Source of the DNA: Methylobacterium sp. FF17
GTDB lineage: Bacteria > Pseudomonadota > Alphaproteobacteria > Rhizobiales > Beijerinckiaceae
NCBI RefSeq assembly: GCF_025813715.1
Contig: NZ_CP107532.1
Coordinates: 2,604,001 to 2,668,000 of the forward strand
Length of the DNA: 64,000 nt
Direction: 5' to 3'
Below are positions 42,057 through 51,429 of this stretch, piece by piece; the stretch's first letter is position 1; every line of letters starts with the position of its first letter. The notes below the pieces were generated by a model. The model did not search any database. It had not been told where the DNA came from and was given only the letters and a program-made list of their open reading frames with translations. The translations under genes were made by a program, and so were the position numbers.

Positions 42057-43037
42057 TTAGGCAGCCTGCGCGTGATGGCGCAAGCGGCGATCCATCAGGG
42101 TCTGGCGCTTGATGCGTTCCCGCTCGGCCAGGATCCCTTCGCCGCGTCCGAAGTAGACGTCAGCGGGCGTGAGGTTGCCCAGGCTCTCATGGGCTCGGGC
42201 ATGGTTGTAGTGTTCAACGAAGGCTTCGACCCGCGTCTCCAGCTCGCCGGGCAAGTAGGCGTGTTCGAGCAGGATGCGGTTCTTGAGCGTCTGGTGCCAA
42301 CGCTCGATCTTGCCCTGCGTTTGAGGATGACAAGGCGCACCGCGGATGTGGGTCATGCCCCGGCTGCCGAGCCAGTCGGCCAGGTCGCTGGCGACATAAC
42401 TCGGGCCGTTGTCGGAGAGCAGGCGGGGCCGCTGCATCACCCGCGCCTGATCGAGCCCAGCCACACCCAGCGCCCGGTCGAGCGTGGCGGTGACGTCACT
42501 GGCCTGCATCGTGGTGCAAAGCTTCCACGCCACGATGTAGCGTGAGAAGTCGTCGAGTACCGTCGACAGGTAGTACCAGCCCCAACCAACGACCTTCAGG
42601 TAGGTGAAGTCCGTCTGCCAAAGCTGGTTGGGCGCGGTGGTCTTATCGCGGAACGCGTCGGCGGCCTTGATGACGATATAGGCCGGGCTGGTGATCAGGT
42701 CCTGAGCCTTGAGCAGCCGGTAGACGGTGGCTTCCGAGACGAAGTAACGCCGCTCGTCGGTGAAGCGCACCGCCAGCTCACGCGGGCTGAGTTCAGGCTT
42801 CTCCAGAGCCAGGGCAACGATCTGCTCGCGGATTTCCGCAGGTAGACGGTTCCAGACCCGGCTCGGCTGCGAAGGATGGTCCCTCAACGCCTCGGGGCCG
42901 CCGCGCTGGTAGGCGTCGTACCAGCGGTAAAACGTCGAGCGCGTGATGCCGAGCTTGTGCAGGGTCGCGCGCACCGGCAGGTGGGATTGCTCGACCAGCC
43001 GGATGATCTCCAGCTTCTCGGGGGCCGGATACCTCAT
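42057..43037 (-). CDS. IS3-family transposase orfB
   Basis: The 326-residue integrase-core protein has an HTH region (HLPVRATLHKLGITRSTFYRWYDAYQ) and the DDE residues in QLWQTDFTYLKVVG, PRLLSDNGPSYVAS and QTQGKIERWHQTLKNRI. ATGA overlaps the orfA stop. The -1 frame upstream of its ATG is open into the orfA A7 run (KKKHERGWGRRG), so an orfAB fusion by frameshifting is expected. Confidence 0.9.
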   Translation of the reverse strand: MRYPAPEKLEIIRLVEQSHLPVRATLHKLGITRSTFYRWYDAYQRGGPEALRDHPSQPSRVWNRLPAEIREQIVALALEKPELSPRELAVRFTDERRYFVSEATVYRLLKAQDLITSPAYIVIKAADAFRDKTTAPNQLWQTDFTYLKVVGWGWYYLSTVLDDFSRYIVAWKLCTTMQASDVTATLDRALGVAGLDQARVMQRPRLLSDNGPSYVASDLADWLGSRGMTHIRGAPCHPQTQGKIERWHQTLKNRILLEHAYLPGELETRVEAFVEHYNHARAHESLGNLTPADVYFGRGEGILAERERIKRQTLMDRRLRHHAQAA

Positions 43038-43408
43038 GCCTCGTCGCCCCCAGCCCCGCTCATGCTTTTTTTAAGCAGACGATTCTCCAGGACGAGATCA
43101 GCCACGACCTCCTTCAGTGCCCCCGTCTCGCGGCGCAGATCCCGCACCTCGTCCGTGGTGGCCGCGCGCGCCGTGTCGCCGGACAGGCGCTTCTTGCCCG
43201 CCTCCAGGAACTCCTTGGACCAGCCGTAGTACATCGAGGCGGCGATCCCCTCGCGTCGGCACAACTCGGCGATGCTGTCCTCGCCACGCAAGCCTTCCAG
43301 CACCACGCGGATCTTCTCCTCGGACGAGAACTGTCGACGCGTGGCCCGACGGATGTCCTTGATCACCGCTTCTGCCGGCTTCTTGGCCGGTCCGGATGTC
43401 TGCTTCAT
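43034..43408 (-). CDS. IS3-family transposase orfA
   Basis: The 124-residue HTH protein starts MKQTSGPAKKPAEAVIKDIR, with GEDSIAELCRREGIAASMYYGWSKEFLEAGKK. It has a leucine-zipper-like end EVRDLRRETGALKEVVADLVLENRLLKKS. Near its end CTTAAAAAAAGC is an A7 slippery run that would feed ribosomes into orfB by -1 slippage. Confidence 0.9.
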   Translation of the reverse strand: MKQTSGPAKKPAEAVIKDIRRATRRQFSSEEKIRVVLEGLRGEDSIAELCRREGIAASMYYGWSKEFLEAGKKRLSGDTARAATTDEVRDLRRETGALKEVVADLVLENRLLKKSMSGAGGDEA

Positions 43409-43487
43409 CTTCGCTCCTCAGGGGCTACGATGAACCAGCCATCCTCCGTTCGGGAAGACCCTCATTCTGTCCCACAGGTGCTGACGT

Positions 43488-43917
43488 CGGACACGCCGAA
43501 CAGGCCCGGACCGACGAAAGCGCCCGCCGGCTCACCACCATCCCGGGCATCGGTGCACTCAACGCGACGGCGCTGGTCGCGGCGATCGGTGATGTGGCGA
43601 CCTTCGCCCGCGGACGTGATCTGGCGGCCTGGCTCGGCCTCGTGCCGCGTCAGGTCACAACGGGCGGACGACCACGCCTCCTCGGGATCACCAAACGCGG
43701 CAGCAAGTACCTGCGCAAGATGCTGATCCAGGGCGCACGGGCCGCGATGCCGACTTTGCGCAAGAGCGATACGCTGATCGGCCAGTGGCTACGGGGCCTG
43801 CTGGCGCGGGCGCACGCCAACACCGCCGTCGTCGCGCTGGCAGCCAAGATGGCCCGGACCGTCTGGGCGCTGCTGCGCCACGAACGCGTCTATGAGCCGG
43901 CGGCGGTGGCTGCCTGA
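43488..43917 (+). pseudogene. IS110-family transposase, C-terminal fragment
   Basis: It encodes ARRLTTIPGIGALNATALVA, then GRDLAAWLGLVPRQVTTGGR, KRGSKYLRKMLIQGARAAMP and MARTVWALLRHERVYEPAAV, the Transposase_20 half of an IS110/IS1111-type enzyme. The DEDD half is missing. It begins exactly at the IS3 end, so the IS3 either inserted into it or was joined by deletion. Distinct from the intact IS110 at 34964. Confidence 0.85.
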
Positions 43918-44182
43918 ACCGAGCTTGGTCGGCGAAGCCTTCGTCGGCCTCACCATGTCTGCGAGCGGCGAGAGGAAGATGGCCTGACAGTCGATCGGTG
44001 TTCTGGAAGCCTCCGGCGGAAAATGGCGCTCGACGCCGATCCCTTTATGAGGACCAGGACGCGCGGATCTCCATCTTGGCCAACGGCATCGCCGGAAGGC
44101 CGGATACGTTTATGCAGACTGCTCAGACCAGCGGATCATAAGCCACTTGCGGACGGGGCGGGCCATACGTTTCCACCTTCGC

Positions 44183-46231
44183 CTAGGTACGCTTCCCACC
44201 GAGAACGACGCGGAGCGAATGGGCGAGCTCATCCCGCCGATAAGGCTTGTTAAGAACGGGGAGATCACCCCGCCCGATCACCTGGCCCTCTTCGAGGTTG
44301 GCGACGTACCCGGAGGTCAGCAGGACCTTTAGGCCCGGTCGGAGGCGCTGGGCCTCGACGGCAAGCTGCGAGCCGTTCATGCCGCCGGGCATCATCACGT
44401 CGGAGAACAGGATGTCGATCCGCGCGACGCCCTGGAGATGGACGAGGGCCTCGGCGGCGTTGCGGGCCACGACCACGCGGTAGTGGAGCTCCTCCAGGCT
44501 CTCGACGGCCATGCCGAGTACCTGCTCGTCGTCCTCGACCAGGAGCACGGTATCGCCTTCCGTCGCCCGGCGTAGCGGAAGGTTGCCACTGCCGGAGCCT
44601 AGCTCCTCGCCGGCCGGTTCCGCGGAGCGGGGGAACAGGAGGCGGAAGGTGGTGCCGGCACCGAGCTCCGTTTCAATGCCGACGAAGCCACCTGCGCTCC
44701 GGGTGAAGCCATAGACCTGCGACAGGCCCAGGCCCGTTCCCTTGCCGATTTCCTTTGTGGTGAAGAACGGCTCGAACACCCGAGCCATGGTCTCCGGGGA
44801 GATCCCGCTGCCCTGGTCTGTCACCGAGACCTCGACATAGGCTCCCGGTGGGACACCCCTGTCGGCCACCGCCGCGGTGTCGAGATGCACGTTCCTGCTC
44901 CGTACGACTATCCGCGAACCGCCCCCCTCCATCGCGTCGCGGGCGTTGACGACGAGGTTCAGCACCGCCGCCTCGAACTGCGCCGGGTCGATCCGGATCG
45001 GGTCGATGGTGGGGTCGAGTTCCAGCAGGAGTTCCACGGCGCCTCCCGCCGCCCGCTCGGCCAGCGGCTTGAATTCGGAGAGAAGGCGGTTCGGGTTGAT
45101 GGTCTGGGGCCGCAGCATCTGCCTGCGGGAAAAGGCCAGGAGTTGCTGCGTGAGCTGCTCACCGCGCCGCGCCGCGTTCATCGCAGCTTCCGCCAGGCGG
45201 ACGACGCGTTCGGTGTTCTCCGGCTTGCGCAGCATCATGTCGAGGCCGCCGACGATGACCGTCAGCAGATTGTTGAAATCGTGCGCCACGCCGCCGGTCA
45301 GCTGCCCGATGGCCTCCATCTTCTGAGCCTGCCGCAACGCCTCCTCGGTGTTCCGTTGGTCGGTCCTGTCGACGATGATGCCCGCCATGCGAACGGGCCT
45401 CCCATCGCCACCGAATTCGGTTTTACCCTTGGCCGCGATCCAGCGGATCGCACCGTCGGTCCGTGAAATCCGGCATTCCAGGTCCAAGGTCCCGGTCTCG
45501 GCTGCCTTCGCGAAGGCGGCCTCGACCATGGGTCGATCCTCCGGCACGGCGTGGGCCAGGAAGGTGGCCCTGCCCCACGACGAGACAGGCGTGTCGTAGC
45601 CGAAGATCGCGTCGTATCGACGGGAGCGGCGGGTGATGTCGTTGACGAGGTCGAGATCCCACGACCCCATGCCGGCGGAATCGAGCGCGAAGGCCAGGGT
45701 CTCGCGCGCCGCCTCGACCTCGCGCGTGCGTTCCTCGACACGACGCTCCAAGGTCTCGTTCGCGATGCGCAGGCGTCCCTGGGCGTCCTCGCGTTCCCGA
45801 ATGTGCTGCCGGGCCTGATACTGGCGCCTTCGGACACGGAGAGCCGAGGAGACCGCACTGAGGAGCGTCTCGGCGTTGATCGGGCGTTCCAGTAGGACGA
45901 CGTTGCCGAGTCGCTCGATCACTGCGGCGGCCTGGGCCGTGCGCCGCCCGGCCTGCCGCGTCGCCAGCATGATGAAGGGGAAGTCCGACCACGGTGGCTG
46001 GGACGCTACCCAGGCGTCCAGGGATGCCGCATCGACGTCGAGGAGCGCCTCCTCGGTCACGATGGATGTGGCGGCGGACGAGCGGAGGCCATCGAGCCAC
46101 TCGGCGCTGTCGGCGCAGACGGTGACGCCGACGCCGGACTTGCCCAGGAGCTGCGCCATCACGATGGCGTCGCGTCCGCGCGGGGCGAGGATCAGGACGC
46201 CTTCCCCATCGGGAACGGATGCCGGGGTCAT
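44183..46231 (-). CDS. hybrid sensor histidine kinase (PAS-HisKA-HATPase-REC)
   Basis: The 682-residue protein has these parts in order. Residues about 10-120 form a receiver-like domain without a clear phospho-Asp (GVLILAPRGRDAIVMAQLL). A coiled coil follows (near 135-170). PAS is DLDLVNDITRRSRRYDAIFG to VDRTDQRNTEE. HisKA has His317 in TGGVAHDFNNLLTVI, and HATPase_c has VVNARDAM, DQGSGI and GTGLGLSQVYG. The C-terminal receiver has phospho-Asp in IDILFSDVMMPGG. The gene overlaps the KaiC-like gene by 4 bp (ATGA), so the two are coupled and probably act together, as KaiC-kinase pairs do in clock-like timing or stress control. Confidence 0.9.
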   Translation of the reverse strand: MTPASVPDGEGVLILAPRGRDAIVMAQLLGKSGVGVTVCADSAEWLDGLRSSAATSIVTEEALLDVDAASLDAWVASQPPWSDFPFIMLATRQAGRRTAQAAAVIERLGNVVLLERPINAETLLSAVSSALRVRRRQYQARQHIREREDAQGRLRIANETLERRVEERTREVEAARETLAFALDSAGMGSWDLDLVNDITRRSRRYDAIFGYDTPVSSWGRATFLAHAVPEDRPMVEAAFAKAAETGTLDLECRISRTDGAIRWIAAKGKTEFGGDGRPVRMAGIIVDRTDQRNTEEALRQAQKMEAIGQLTGGVAHDFNNLLTVIVGGLDMMLRKPENTERVVRLAEAAMNAARRGEQLTQQLLAFSRRQMLRPQTINPNRLLSEFKPLAERAAGGAVELLLELDPTIDPIRIDPAQFEAAVLNLVVNARDAMEGGGSRIVVRSRNVHLDTAAVADRGVPPGAYVEVSVTDQGSGISPETMARVFEPFFTTKEIGKGTGLGLSQVYGFTRSAGGFVGIETELGAGTTFRLLFPRSAEPAGEELGSGSGNLPLRRATEGDTVLLVEDDEQVLGMAVESLEELHYRVVVARNAAEALVHLQGVARIDILFSDVMMPGGMNGSQLAVEAQRLRPGLKVLLTSGYVANLEEGQVIGRGDLPVLNKPYRRDELAHSLRVVLGGKRT

Positions 46232-47739
46232 ACCGCCGGCGCCGGCTCGGCGGCGCCCGGGATCAGCGCGACCTTGCCGTCGTAGGTCGGCAATCCGGAC
46301 AGGATACCTTGGAAGTCGGAGAGGGCGGCGCCGACCTGGAGACCGACGGGGGAGAGCTTGAGTTCCCGGATGGTGCGCTCGTGGGCGTTGACCCGGCTCT
46401 TCACCACCGACAGGGCGGTCCGGACCGCACCGTTGGCCTCGAAGTACCGGAACAGCAGGATGCCGTCGCTGAGATAGCTCAAGTCGATGTCCGACCGGAC
46501 GTCGCCGATCACGCCGTGCTGACCGAGGACCAGGAGGGTCGTGGCCCCCTTCTGGTTCAGGTAGTTCAGGAGCTCGTGCATCTGGAGGATGAGGTACTCC
46601 TCGCCCGGCATGGCGTGGATGTACGCGTTCAGGCTGTCGAACACGATGAAGCTAGCCCCCCGCGTCTCCACGGTGTTGCGCACCCTGCAGGCGAACTCGC
46701 CGGGAGAGAACTCGGCCGGCTCGATCTCGTCGATGACGAGGCTGCCGCTGGAGAGATGGACGTCAAGGTCCATGCCCAGCGCCCTGGCGCGCGTCAGCAT
46801 GGTCTGGCGGCCCTCGTCGAACAGGAAGTAGGTCGCCTTCTCCCCGCGGTCCAAGGCCTCAAGCATGCAGCGGACCGCCGTGGTGGTCTTGCCGACGCCC
46901 GAGGGACCGAGCAGCAAGGTGTTGGTTGCGGGCGCCAGCCCTCCACCCAGGAGGAGGTCGAGTTCCTTCGAGCCGGTCGAGGCCGGCGTCATGTCGAACT
47001 GTGCGTGATGGTCGTCGATGACGAGGCTGGGGAACACCTCGACACCACCGGTGTCCAGAAGGAAGTCATGAAGCCCGCCGTGGAACTTGACGCCGCGCAT
47101 CTTAAGGACGTCGAGGCGCCTACGGGCTGCCCCGAAGCCGCGCCTGACCTGCTCCAGCATGATCACCCCGTGGGCGATGCTGTGGAGTTGGACGTCGGCG
47201 GTCCCGTCGTCCAGAAGCAAGACCGTGCATTCCCTGGACGCGAACATCTGCTTCAGGGCGAGGATCTGGCGGCGGTAGCGGAGCGGATTCTGGGCGAGAA
47301 GCCGAAGCTCGGACAAGCTGTCGAACACCACCCGCTGCGGCTTGAGGCTGTCGACCCGGTCGATCACCTCCCGCACGGTCTCGCCGAGCTCGACCTCGGA
47401 GGGATGCAGCACGGATTGCTCGCTGTCGGGGTCGAGGCCAAGCTCGTTGACGAGCTCGTAGACCTCTATGCCGTCGAGGGACCACCCGTGCGTGCCGGCT
47501 GCGAACGCAAGCTCGTCTGCGCTCTCCGACAGGGTGACGTAGAGACCCTTCTCCCCTCGCGCGACGCCGTCGAGGAGGAACTGAAGGCCGACCGTCGTCT
47601 TGCCGGTCCCGGGCGTCCCTTCGAGCAGGTAGAGGCGACCGCGCGTCAGGCCGCCGTCGAGGATCTCGTCGAGTCCGGCGATGCCCGTCGACAGGATGTC
47701 GCGACCCCTGGAGGCATGCGTCGGGGCGAACTCTGTCAT
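46228..47739 (-). CDS. KaiC-like double-domain RecA ATPase
   Basis: The 503-residue protein has two RecA-like lobes. Lobe 1 carries Walker A EGTPGTGKTTVGLQFL and Walker B QRVVFDSLSELRLL. Lobe 2 carries LLLGPSGVGKTTTAVRCM and ASFIVFDSLNAYIH. It starts TEFAPTHASRGRDILSTGIAGLDEIL, the KaiC N-terminal pattern. Length matches KaiC. The KaiC catalytic Glu pair is only partly kept (SESADE in lobe 1; FLFDEGR in lobe 2). No KaiA or KaiB genes are nearby. The kinase gene overlaps its 3' end. Confidence 0.85.
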   Translation of the reverse strand: MTEFAPTHASRGRDILSTGIAGLDEILDGGLTRGRLYLLEGTPGTGKTTVGLQFLLDGVARGEKGLYVTLSESADELAFAAGTHGWSLDGIEVYELVNELGLDPDSEQSVLHPSEVELGETVREVIDRVDSLKPQRVVFDSLSELRLLAQNPLRYRRQILALKQMFASRECTVLLLDDGTADVQLHSIAHGVIMLEQVRRGFGAARRRLDVLKMRGVKFHGGLHDFLLDTGGVEVFPSLVIDDHHAQFDMTPASTGSKELDLLLGGGLAPATNTLLLGPSGVGKTTTAVRCMLEALDRGEKATYFLFDEGRQTMLTRARALGMDLDVHLSSGSLVIDEIEPAEFSPGEFACRVRNTVETRGASFIVFDSLNAYIHAMPGEEYLILQMHELLNYLNQKGATTLLVLGQHGVIGDVRSDIDLSYLSDGILLFRYFEANGAVRTALSVVKSRVNAHERTIRELKLSPVGLQVGAALSDFQGILSGLPTYDGKVALIPGAAEPAPAV

Positions 47740-48074
47740 TGGGCGGCATCCGGTTCGTGGCAAACAATACCCGCGTCGTGGGCTCAGGCGTACCTTGGAA
47801 AATGCATTCGGACGACAACTCCGGCTTGGCGGTTTAGTCCCATGGCAGTCGCTCGACCTCCGTGGCCTGGGCGACAAGTCAGTCCCCTCCGCTGGGGGGC
47901 GGTCGGCCTAATGCTGTAAATCCGACACCTGGTGCCGGCGCTGAACGTCCGTACCGGATGGAAACCGAACCCTGATCCTTCGCCCTGAAGCGGACGATCC
48001 GGCTCGGGTCGGATACGGACCTAGGGCATGGGTTCCATCCGGCGGATTTCGCCCACCGGGAGGCGAGGTTAGCC
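47740..48074. other. 335-bp gap, no gene seen
   Basis: No ORF with a recognisable product, and no repeat. It contains the upstream region of the KaiC-like gene and the downstream region of the response-regulator gene. I could not find a GGAAC-N16-CGTT promoter. Confidence 0.4.
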
Positions 48075-48449
48075 TCAATCCGCGCGGTGTATGGCGTCGA
48101 TGACCTGGGAGACGCTGTAGGGTTTTGCTACGAACAGGCCATGGTCGGGCACCGCGCGATCCGCGAACCGCTGGCGTCCCGACGTCAGGATGATCCTGAT
48201 GTCGGGCCAAGCGTCGGAAACGCGTTCAGCGAGCATTACGCCGCACATTGTCCCCGGCATGTCCACGTCGCTGAAGACCACGCCGATGTCAGACCGTTGA
48301 TGCAGGACGAGCCACGCCTCGTCGGCATGGCGTGCCTCGACGACGTCGTAGCCGGCGTCCTCAAGCATCTCGACGGCCATCAAACGCACGAGGTCGTCGT
48401 CCTCGACGACGAGGATCACCGAATCTTCGGGAGCGCTCTTGGCGGGCAT
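48075..48449 (-). CDS. single-domain response regulator
   Basis: The 124-residue receiver contains VILVVEDDDLVRLMAVEMLE (acidic pocket), phospho-Asp in IGVVFSDVDMPG, the Thr/Ser switch at IILTSGRQ and Lys in LFVAKPYS. There is no output domain. Start MPAKSAPEDSVILVVEDD; longer frames are out of homology. The HWE kinase gene reads in the opposite direction 187 bp away and may phosphorylate it. Confidence 0.85.
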   Translation of the reverse strand: MPAKSAPEDSVILVVEDDDLVRLMAVEMLEDAGYDVVEARHADEAWLVLHQRSDIGVVFSDVDMPGTMCGVMLAERVSDAWPDIRIILTSGRQRFADRAVPDHGLFVAKPYSVSQVIDAIHRAD

Positions 48450-48636
48450 CACGTCCCAACAGGCCAGGGAGGGATGGGTTGCCGGCTTGGAACGTATTCG
48501 TGAAAGGGTCGCGGCTGCGTTCGCCGGGCGGCGGAGGCGCACGACCTCGGCCGTGGAGCCAATCCACCACGGAAGGGTTTGTCCTCGCGGCGGTGCGCCT
48601 GGCATCGCCGAGGCTCCGGATCGACCTAGGGATTGC

Positions 48637-49614
48637 ATGGCTGAGGATACCACGCCGACCGAGTACGAGTGGACGCTGGCGAGCTTCACCGACACGATCC
48701 ACCGCGGTGGCGTCGCCATGTGGGCCTGGTCGCCGAGCCGGCGACTGGCCCAACTCGACGGCTTGTGCCGGGAATTCTGGGCCACCAGTAAGACCGTCGT
48801 TCCCATCGACGAGTTGTTCGCGAAAGTGAACGCGGAGGACCGCCACGGGATGATGCTCGACTGGGACGCGAGCGCGACCGATCCGGGCCCTTATAGCTTC
48901 GACTTCCGCATCGGCGACGGTCCCGATGCCCGCTGGATCTCGGCACGCGGCGTCGGTGGCGACACCGGCCAGGTCGGCGAGTGGGTGCAGGCCATCTTCC
49001 TCGATATCACCGACCGCAAGCGCGCCGAGGAGGCCGAGCACCTCCTGACCGCCGAACTCGAACATCGCGTCTCGAACATGTTCACGGTCGCCCGCGCACT
49101 CACCGCCATCGTCGCCCGCGAGGCCAAGTCGACGCCCAACTTCGCCGAGGATCTCTCGCGGCGGTTCGGCGTCCTGCACGAGGCGACATCGCTGGCGACG
49201 CGTTCGCACAAGCACGACCTCGGCGATGTCAGGCTCCAGGACCTCGCCGAGCGCATCCTGTCCCCCTACCGGGACGGCGCCAACGTCCTCATTGCAATCG
49301 ACGGGAGCGTTACCGCCGCGCCGGGTCGGGTCAACGACTACGCAATGATCTTCCACGAGCTCGCCACCAACTCGGCCAAGTACGGCGCCCTGTCAGGAGG
49401 CGGGACCCTAAGGCTGCAGGGCGGCATCGATGGCAATGAGATACGGCTGACCTGGGAAGAAGGCGTAGCTCCGTCTAAGGCGGACAAGGCCGATGGCACG
49501 GGGTTCGGCTCGCGCCTGCTCAAGCAGACCATCGAACGGAGCCTACGCGGACGCTTCCACCGCACCATCGACGGGAGCGGCCTGCACTTCGAGATGGTGG
49601 TGCCGACGGAATAG
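48637..49614 (+). CDS. PAS-HWE sensor histidine kinase
   Basis: The 325-residue soluble kinase has a PAS fold (VAMWAWSPSRRLAQLDGLCREFWA to IFLDITDRKRAEE) and then an HWE core. That core has phospho-His in LTAELEHRVSNMFTVARALT, HEATSLATRSHKHDLGDV, N box FHELATNSAKYG, LTWEEG and GTGFGSRLLKQTIERS. The H, W and E hallmark positions are kept. Start ATG at 48637 (MAEDTTPTEYEWTLASFTDT). Divergent from the single-domain regulator; such kinases often feed PhyR. Confidence 0.85.
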   Translation: MAEDTTPTEYEWTLASFTDTIHRGGVAMWAWSPSRRLAQLDGLCREFWATSKTVVPIDELFAKVNAEDRHGMMLDWDASATDPGPYSFDFRIGDGPDARWISARGVGGDTGQVGEWVQAIFLDITDRKRAEEAEHLLTAELEHRVSNMFTVARALTAIVAREAKSTPNFAEDLSRRFGVLHEATSLATRSHKHDLGDVRLQDLAERILSPYRDGANVLIAIDGSVTAAPGRVNDYAMIFHELATNSAKYGALSGGGTLRLQGGIDGNEIRLTWEEGVAPSKADKADGTGFGSRLLKQTIERSLRGRFHRTIDGSGLHFEMVVPTE

Positions 49615-49727
49615 GTAATGCGTGCACCGGACGTGGTCGTGGGTATCCCATGCGCATGTCAGGCAACGCCGGCCAAGCGATGGTACGACACCGGGAATGC
49701 TCATCCGCTTCCCCGGTGCCGCAAGAG

Positions 49728-50198
49728 TCACGCCGCCCTGGAGGTGACCTTCTGGTAGGTCCCCGTAGCGATCTGGTCTTCCAGCTGTGCCTTGAAGTCC
49801 GCGATGCCGAGAACCTGGACGGGATTGCCCGCGTCGTCGAGGAACTCGTAGAGCGCGTCCTCAATGTTGCGGTTGCTGAAGAACACGATGGCGTCCTCGT
49901 CGCCGCCACCCTCCAGGTGAGGCTCGCCGTTCGCCACGCCTGAGACATAGGAGCCAGTCGGGCGGGTCTCCTTGTGCGTCCCGTCTGGGCGATAGAACCG
50001 CAGCTCACCCTGCATCACGAGGGTCACGTAGGGACTCCTGTGCCGGTGCAGCATCACGCGCTGGTTCGCGGCGAACTTGAAGACGACGTCGACGATGCGG
50101 TTTTCCTCGTCGACCTTGTAGACGAAGAAGGCGATGTGCGGCAGCCAGTCAAGCGTCCGCCAGGTGATGTTGCTCTCGTCGAACATGGGTTTCGGCAT
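49728..50198 (-). CDS. cupin-domain protein
   Basis: The 156-residue protein starts MPKPMFDESNITWRTLDWLP with GGAAGGAAA upstream. A metal-binding cupin follows: RVMLHRHRSPYVTLVMQGELRFY (His pair and Glu), TGSYVSGVANGEPHLEGGGDEDAIVFF (third His). The C-terminal helices end DQIATGTYQKVTSRAA. A small dioxygenase or isomerase is possible; the substrate is unknown. Upstream is the LysR gene on the same strand. Confidence 0.75.
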   Translation of the reverse strand: MPKPMFDESNITWRTLDWLPHIAFFVYKVDEENRIVDVVFKFAANQRVMLHRHRSPYVTLVMQGELRFYRPDGTHKETRPTGSYVSGVANGEPHLEGGGDEDAIVFFSNRNIEDALYEFLDDAGNPVQVLGIADFKAQLEDQIATGTYQKVTSRAA

Positions 50199-50380
50199 TC
50201 GGTTTCCTTCCGTTTCCCCCATGCGGCCGCTCGTGGGCGACGCACGGCTTTCCGCCGCATCGGATGGGTTGACCTTGGGGCAACGTCCCGCACGGCGGAT
50301 CGATGCGGCGGCCCGTCAGCCGGGCGGGCCTGCCAAATGCTGTCGAAGGTCCCCGAACGTTGCTCAGACAGAGTGCCGGT

Positions 50381-51295
50381 TTAGGACGACTCCGTACCGA
50401 CGCGTTCACGCAGGTGCGCGATCAACGCCCGCAGAGCCTGAGGCACCTGGCGTCGGCTTGAATAGTAGACGTGGAAGCCCGGTCCCGGCGAACTCCATTC
50501 GGGCAAGACCTCCACCAGGGTGCCGGCGGCCAGTTGCCGTGCGACCAAGCCATCCTGGCAGTAGGCGATCCCGCCGTCCGTCTCGGCCATCGCAAGCGCA
50601 AGCGCCGTCTCGCTCAGCACGACGGACCACGCCACGTCGACGACGTGATGCTCCGGCCCCCGCTCCACCTCCCAATGGTAGATCGCGCCGGTGCCCATCC
50701 TAAGACCGATGCAGCGGTGGGCTGCGAGGTCGGAAGGGTGTTCGAGCGGGGGGGCACCCCCGAGGTAGTGCGGGGAGGCCACCATGACCCACCGGATGTC
50801 GCCGCCGATGGGTAGTGCGATCATCTCCTCGGGGACACGCCCCCCGAAGCGGATGCCCGCGTCGAACCCTTCCCCGACGATGTCGACGAAGTCGTCCTGG
50901 ACCACGACCTCCAGCCTCACCTCGGGGTACTCGGCAAGGAAGCACGACAGGGCCGGACCCAGGACCAGTCGGGCCGCATCGGTCAGCACGTTGAGCCGGA
51001 GCCGGCCGGCCGGCTTACCCCGGTAGCGGTTCAGCGCCTCCAGGCCTTCCTCGATGGCGCCGAACCCGGCCTCAAGACGCGCCAGCAAATCGGTGCCGGC
51101 CTCGGTCAGGGTGACGGCGCGGTTGGTCCGGTTGAACAGCCGCACGCCGAGCCTAGTCTCCAGCCCGCGTAGGGCGTGGCTCAGCGCCGAGGGCGAGACG
51201 TCGAGTTCGAGGGCGGCGCGCCGGAAGCCGCCGACCCGGGCGATCACACGGAACAGGTTGAGGTCGCCCAGGTCGCCCCGGGTCAGTCCCGCCAC
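50381..51295 (-). CDS. LysR-family transcriptional regulator
   Basis: The 304-residue regulator starts LTRGDLGDLNLFRVIARVGG with helix-turn-helix FRRAALELDVSPSALSHALRGLETRLG. It is followed by GVRLFNRTNRAVTLTEAG and an effector domain (RLRLNVLTDAARLVLGPALS). Divergent from the eight-gene oxidoreductase run starting at 51430, so the probable activator or repressor of it. Confidence 0.9.
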   Translation of the reverse strand: MAGLTRGDLGDLNLFRVIARVGGFRRAALELDVSPSALSHALRGLETRLGVRLFNRTNRAVTLTEAGTDLLARLEAGFGAIEEGLEALNRYRGKPAGRLRLNVLTDAARLVLGPALSCFLAEYPEVRLEVVVQDDFVDIVGEGFDAGIRFGGRVPEEMIALPIGGDIRWVMVASPHYLGGAPPLEHPSDLAAHRCIGLRMGTGAIYHWEVERGPEHHVVDVAWSVVLSETALALAMAETDGGIAYCQDGLVARQLAAGTLVEVLPEWSSPGPGFHVYYSSRRQVPQALRALIAHLRERVGTESS

Positions 51296-51429
51296 GATTG
51301 CCGCCCCCTGTCCTGTGTTGAGCTCAACTGAACACTACGATGAGTTTGATCGCGGCACAAGCGAGCCGCCGCGTGTTTAAATGTCAGCAAGGCCGGACGC
51401 CGGTATCCACTGACAATCGAGGACGAGAC

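Larger units (their letters stand above)
41983..43493 (-). mobile_element. complete IS3-family insertion sequence
   Basis: The ends TGTCCGTCGTCAGGTGATTT and (reverse complement) TGTCCGACGTCAGCACCTGT are imperfect inverted repeats, with TGGGACA further in. It is 1511 bp with overlapping orfA and orfB. Its orfA-proximal end abuts a truncated IS110 transposase gene. No clear target duplication is visible (CAC versus CGC). Confidence 0.85.

Noticed and set aside
46219..47919. 566-codon plus-strand open frame
   Set aside because: Antisense to the KaiC-like ATPase with two complete Walker A motifs.
48486..48530. GGAAC near the HWE kinase as an EcfG promoter
   Set aside because: The following CGTT is about 24 nt away instead of 16-17.
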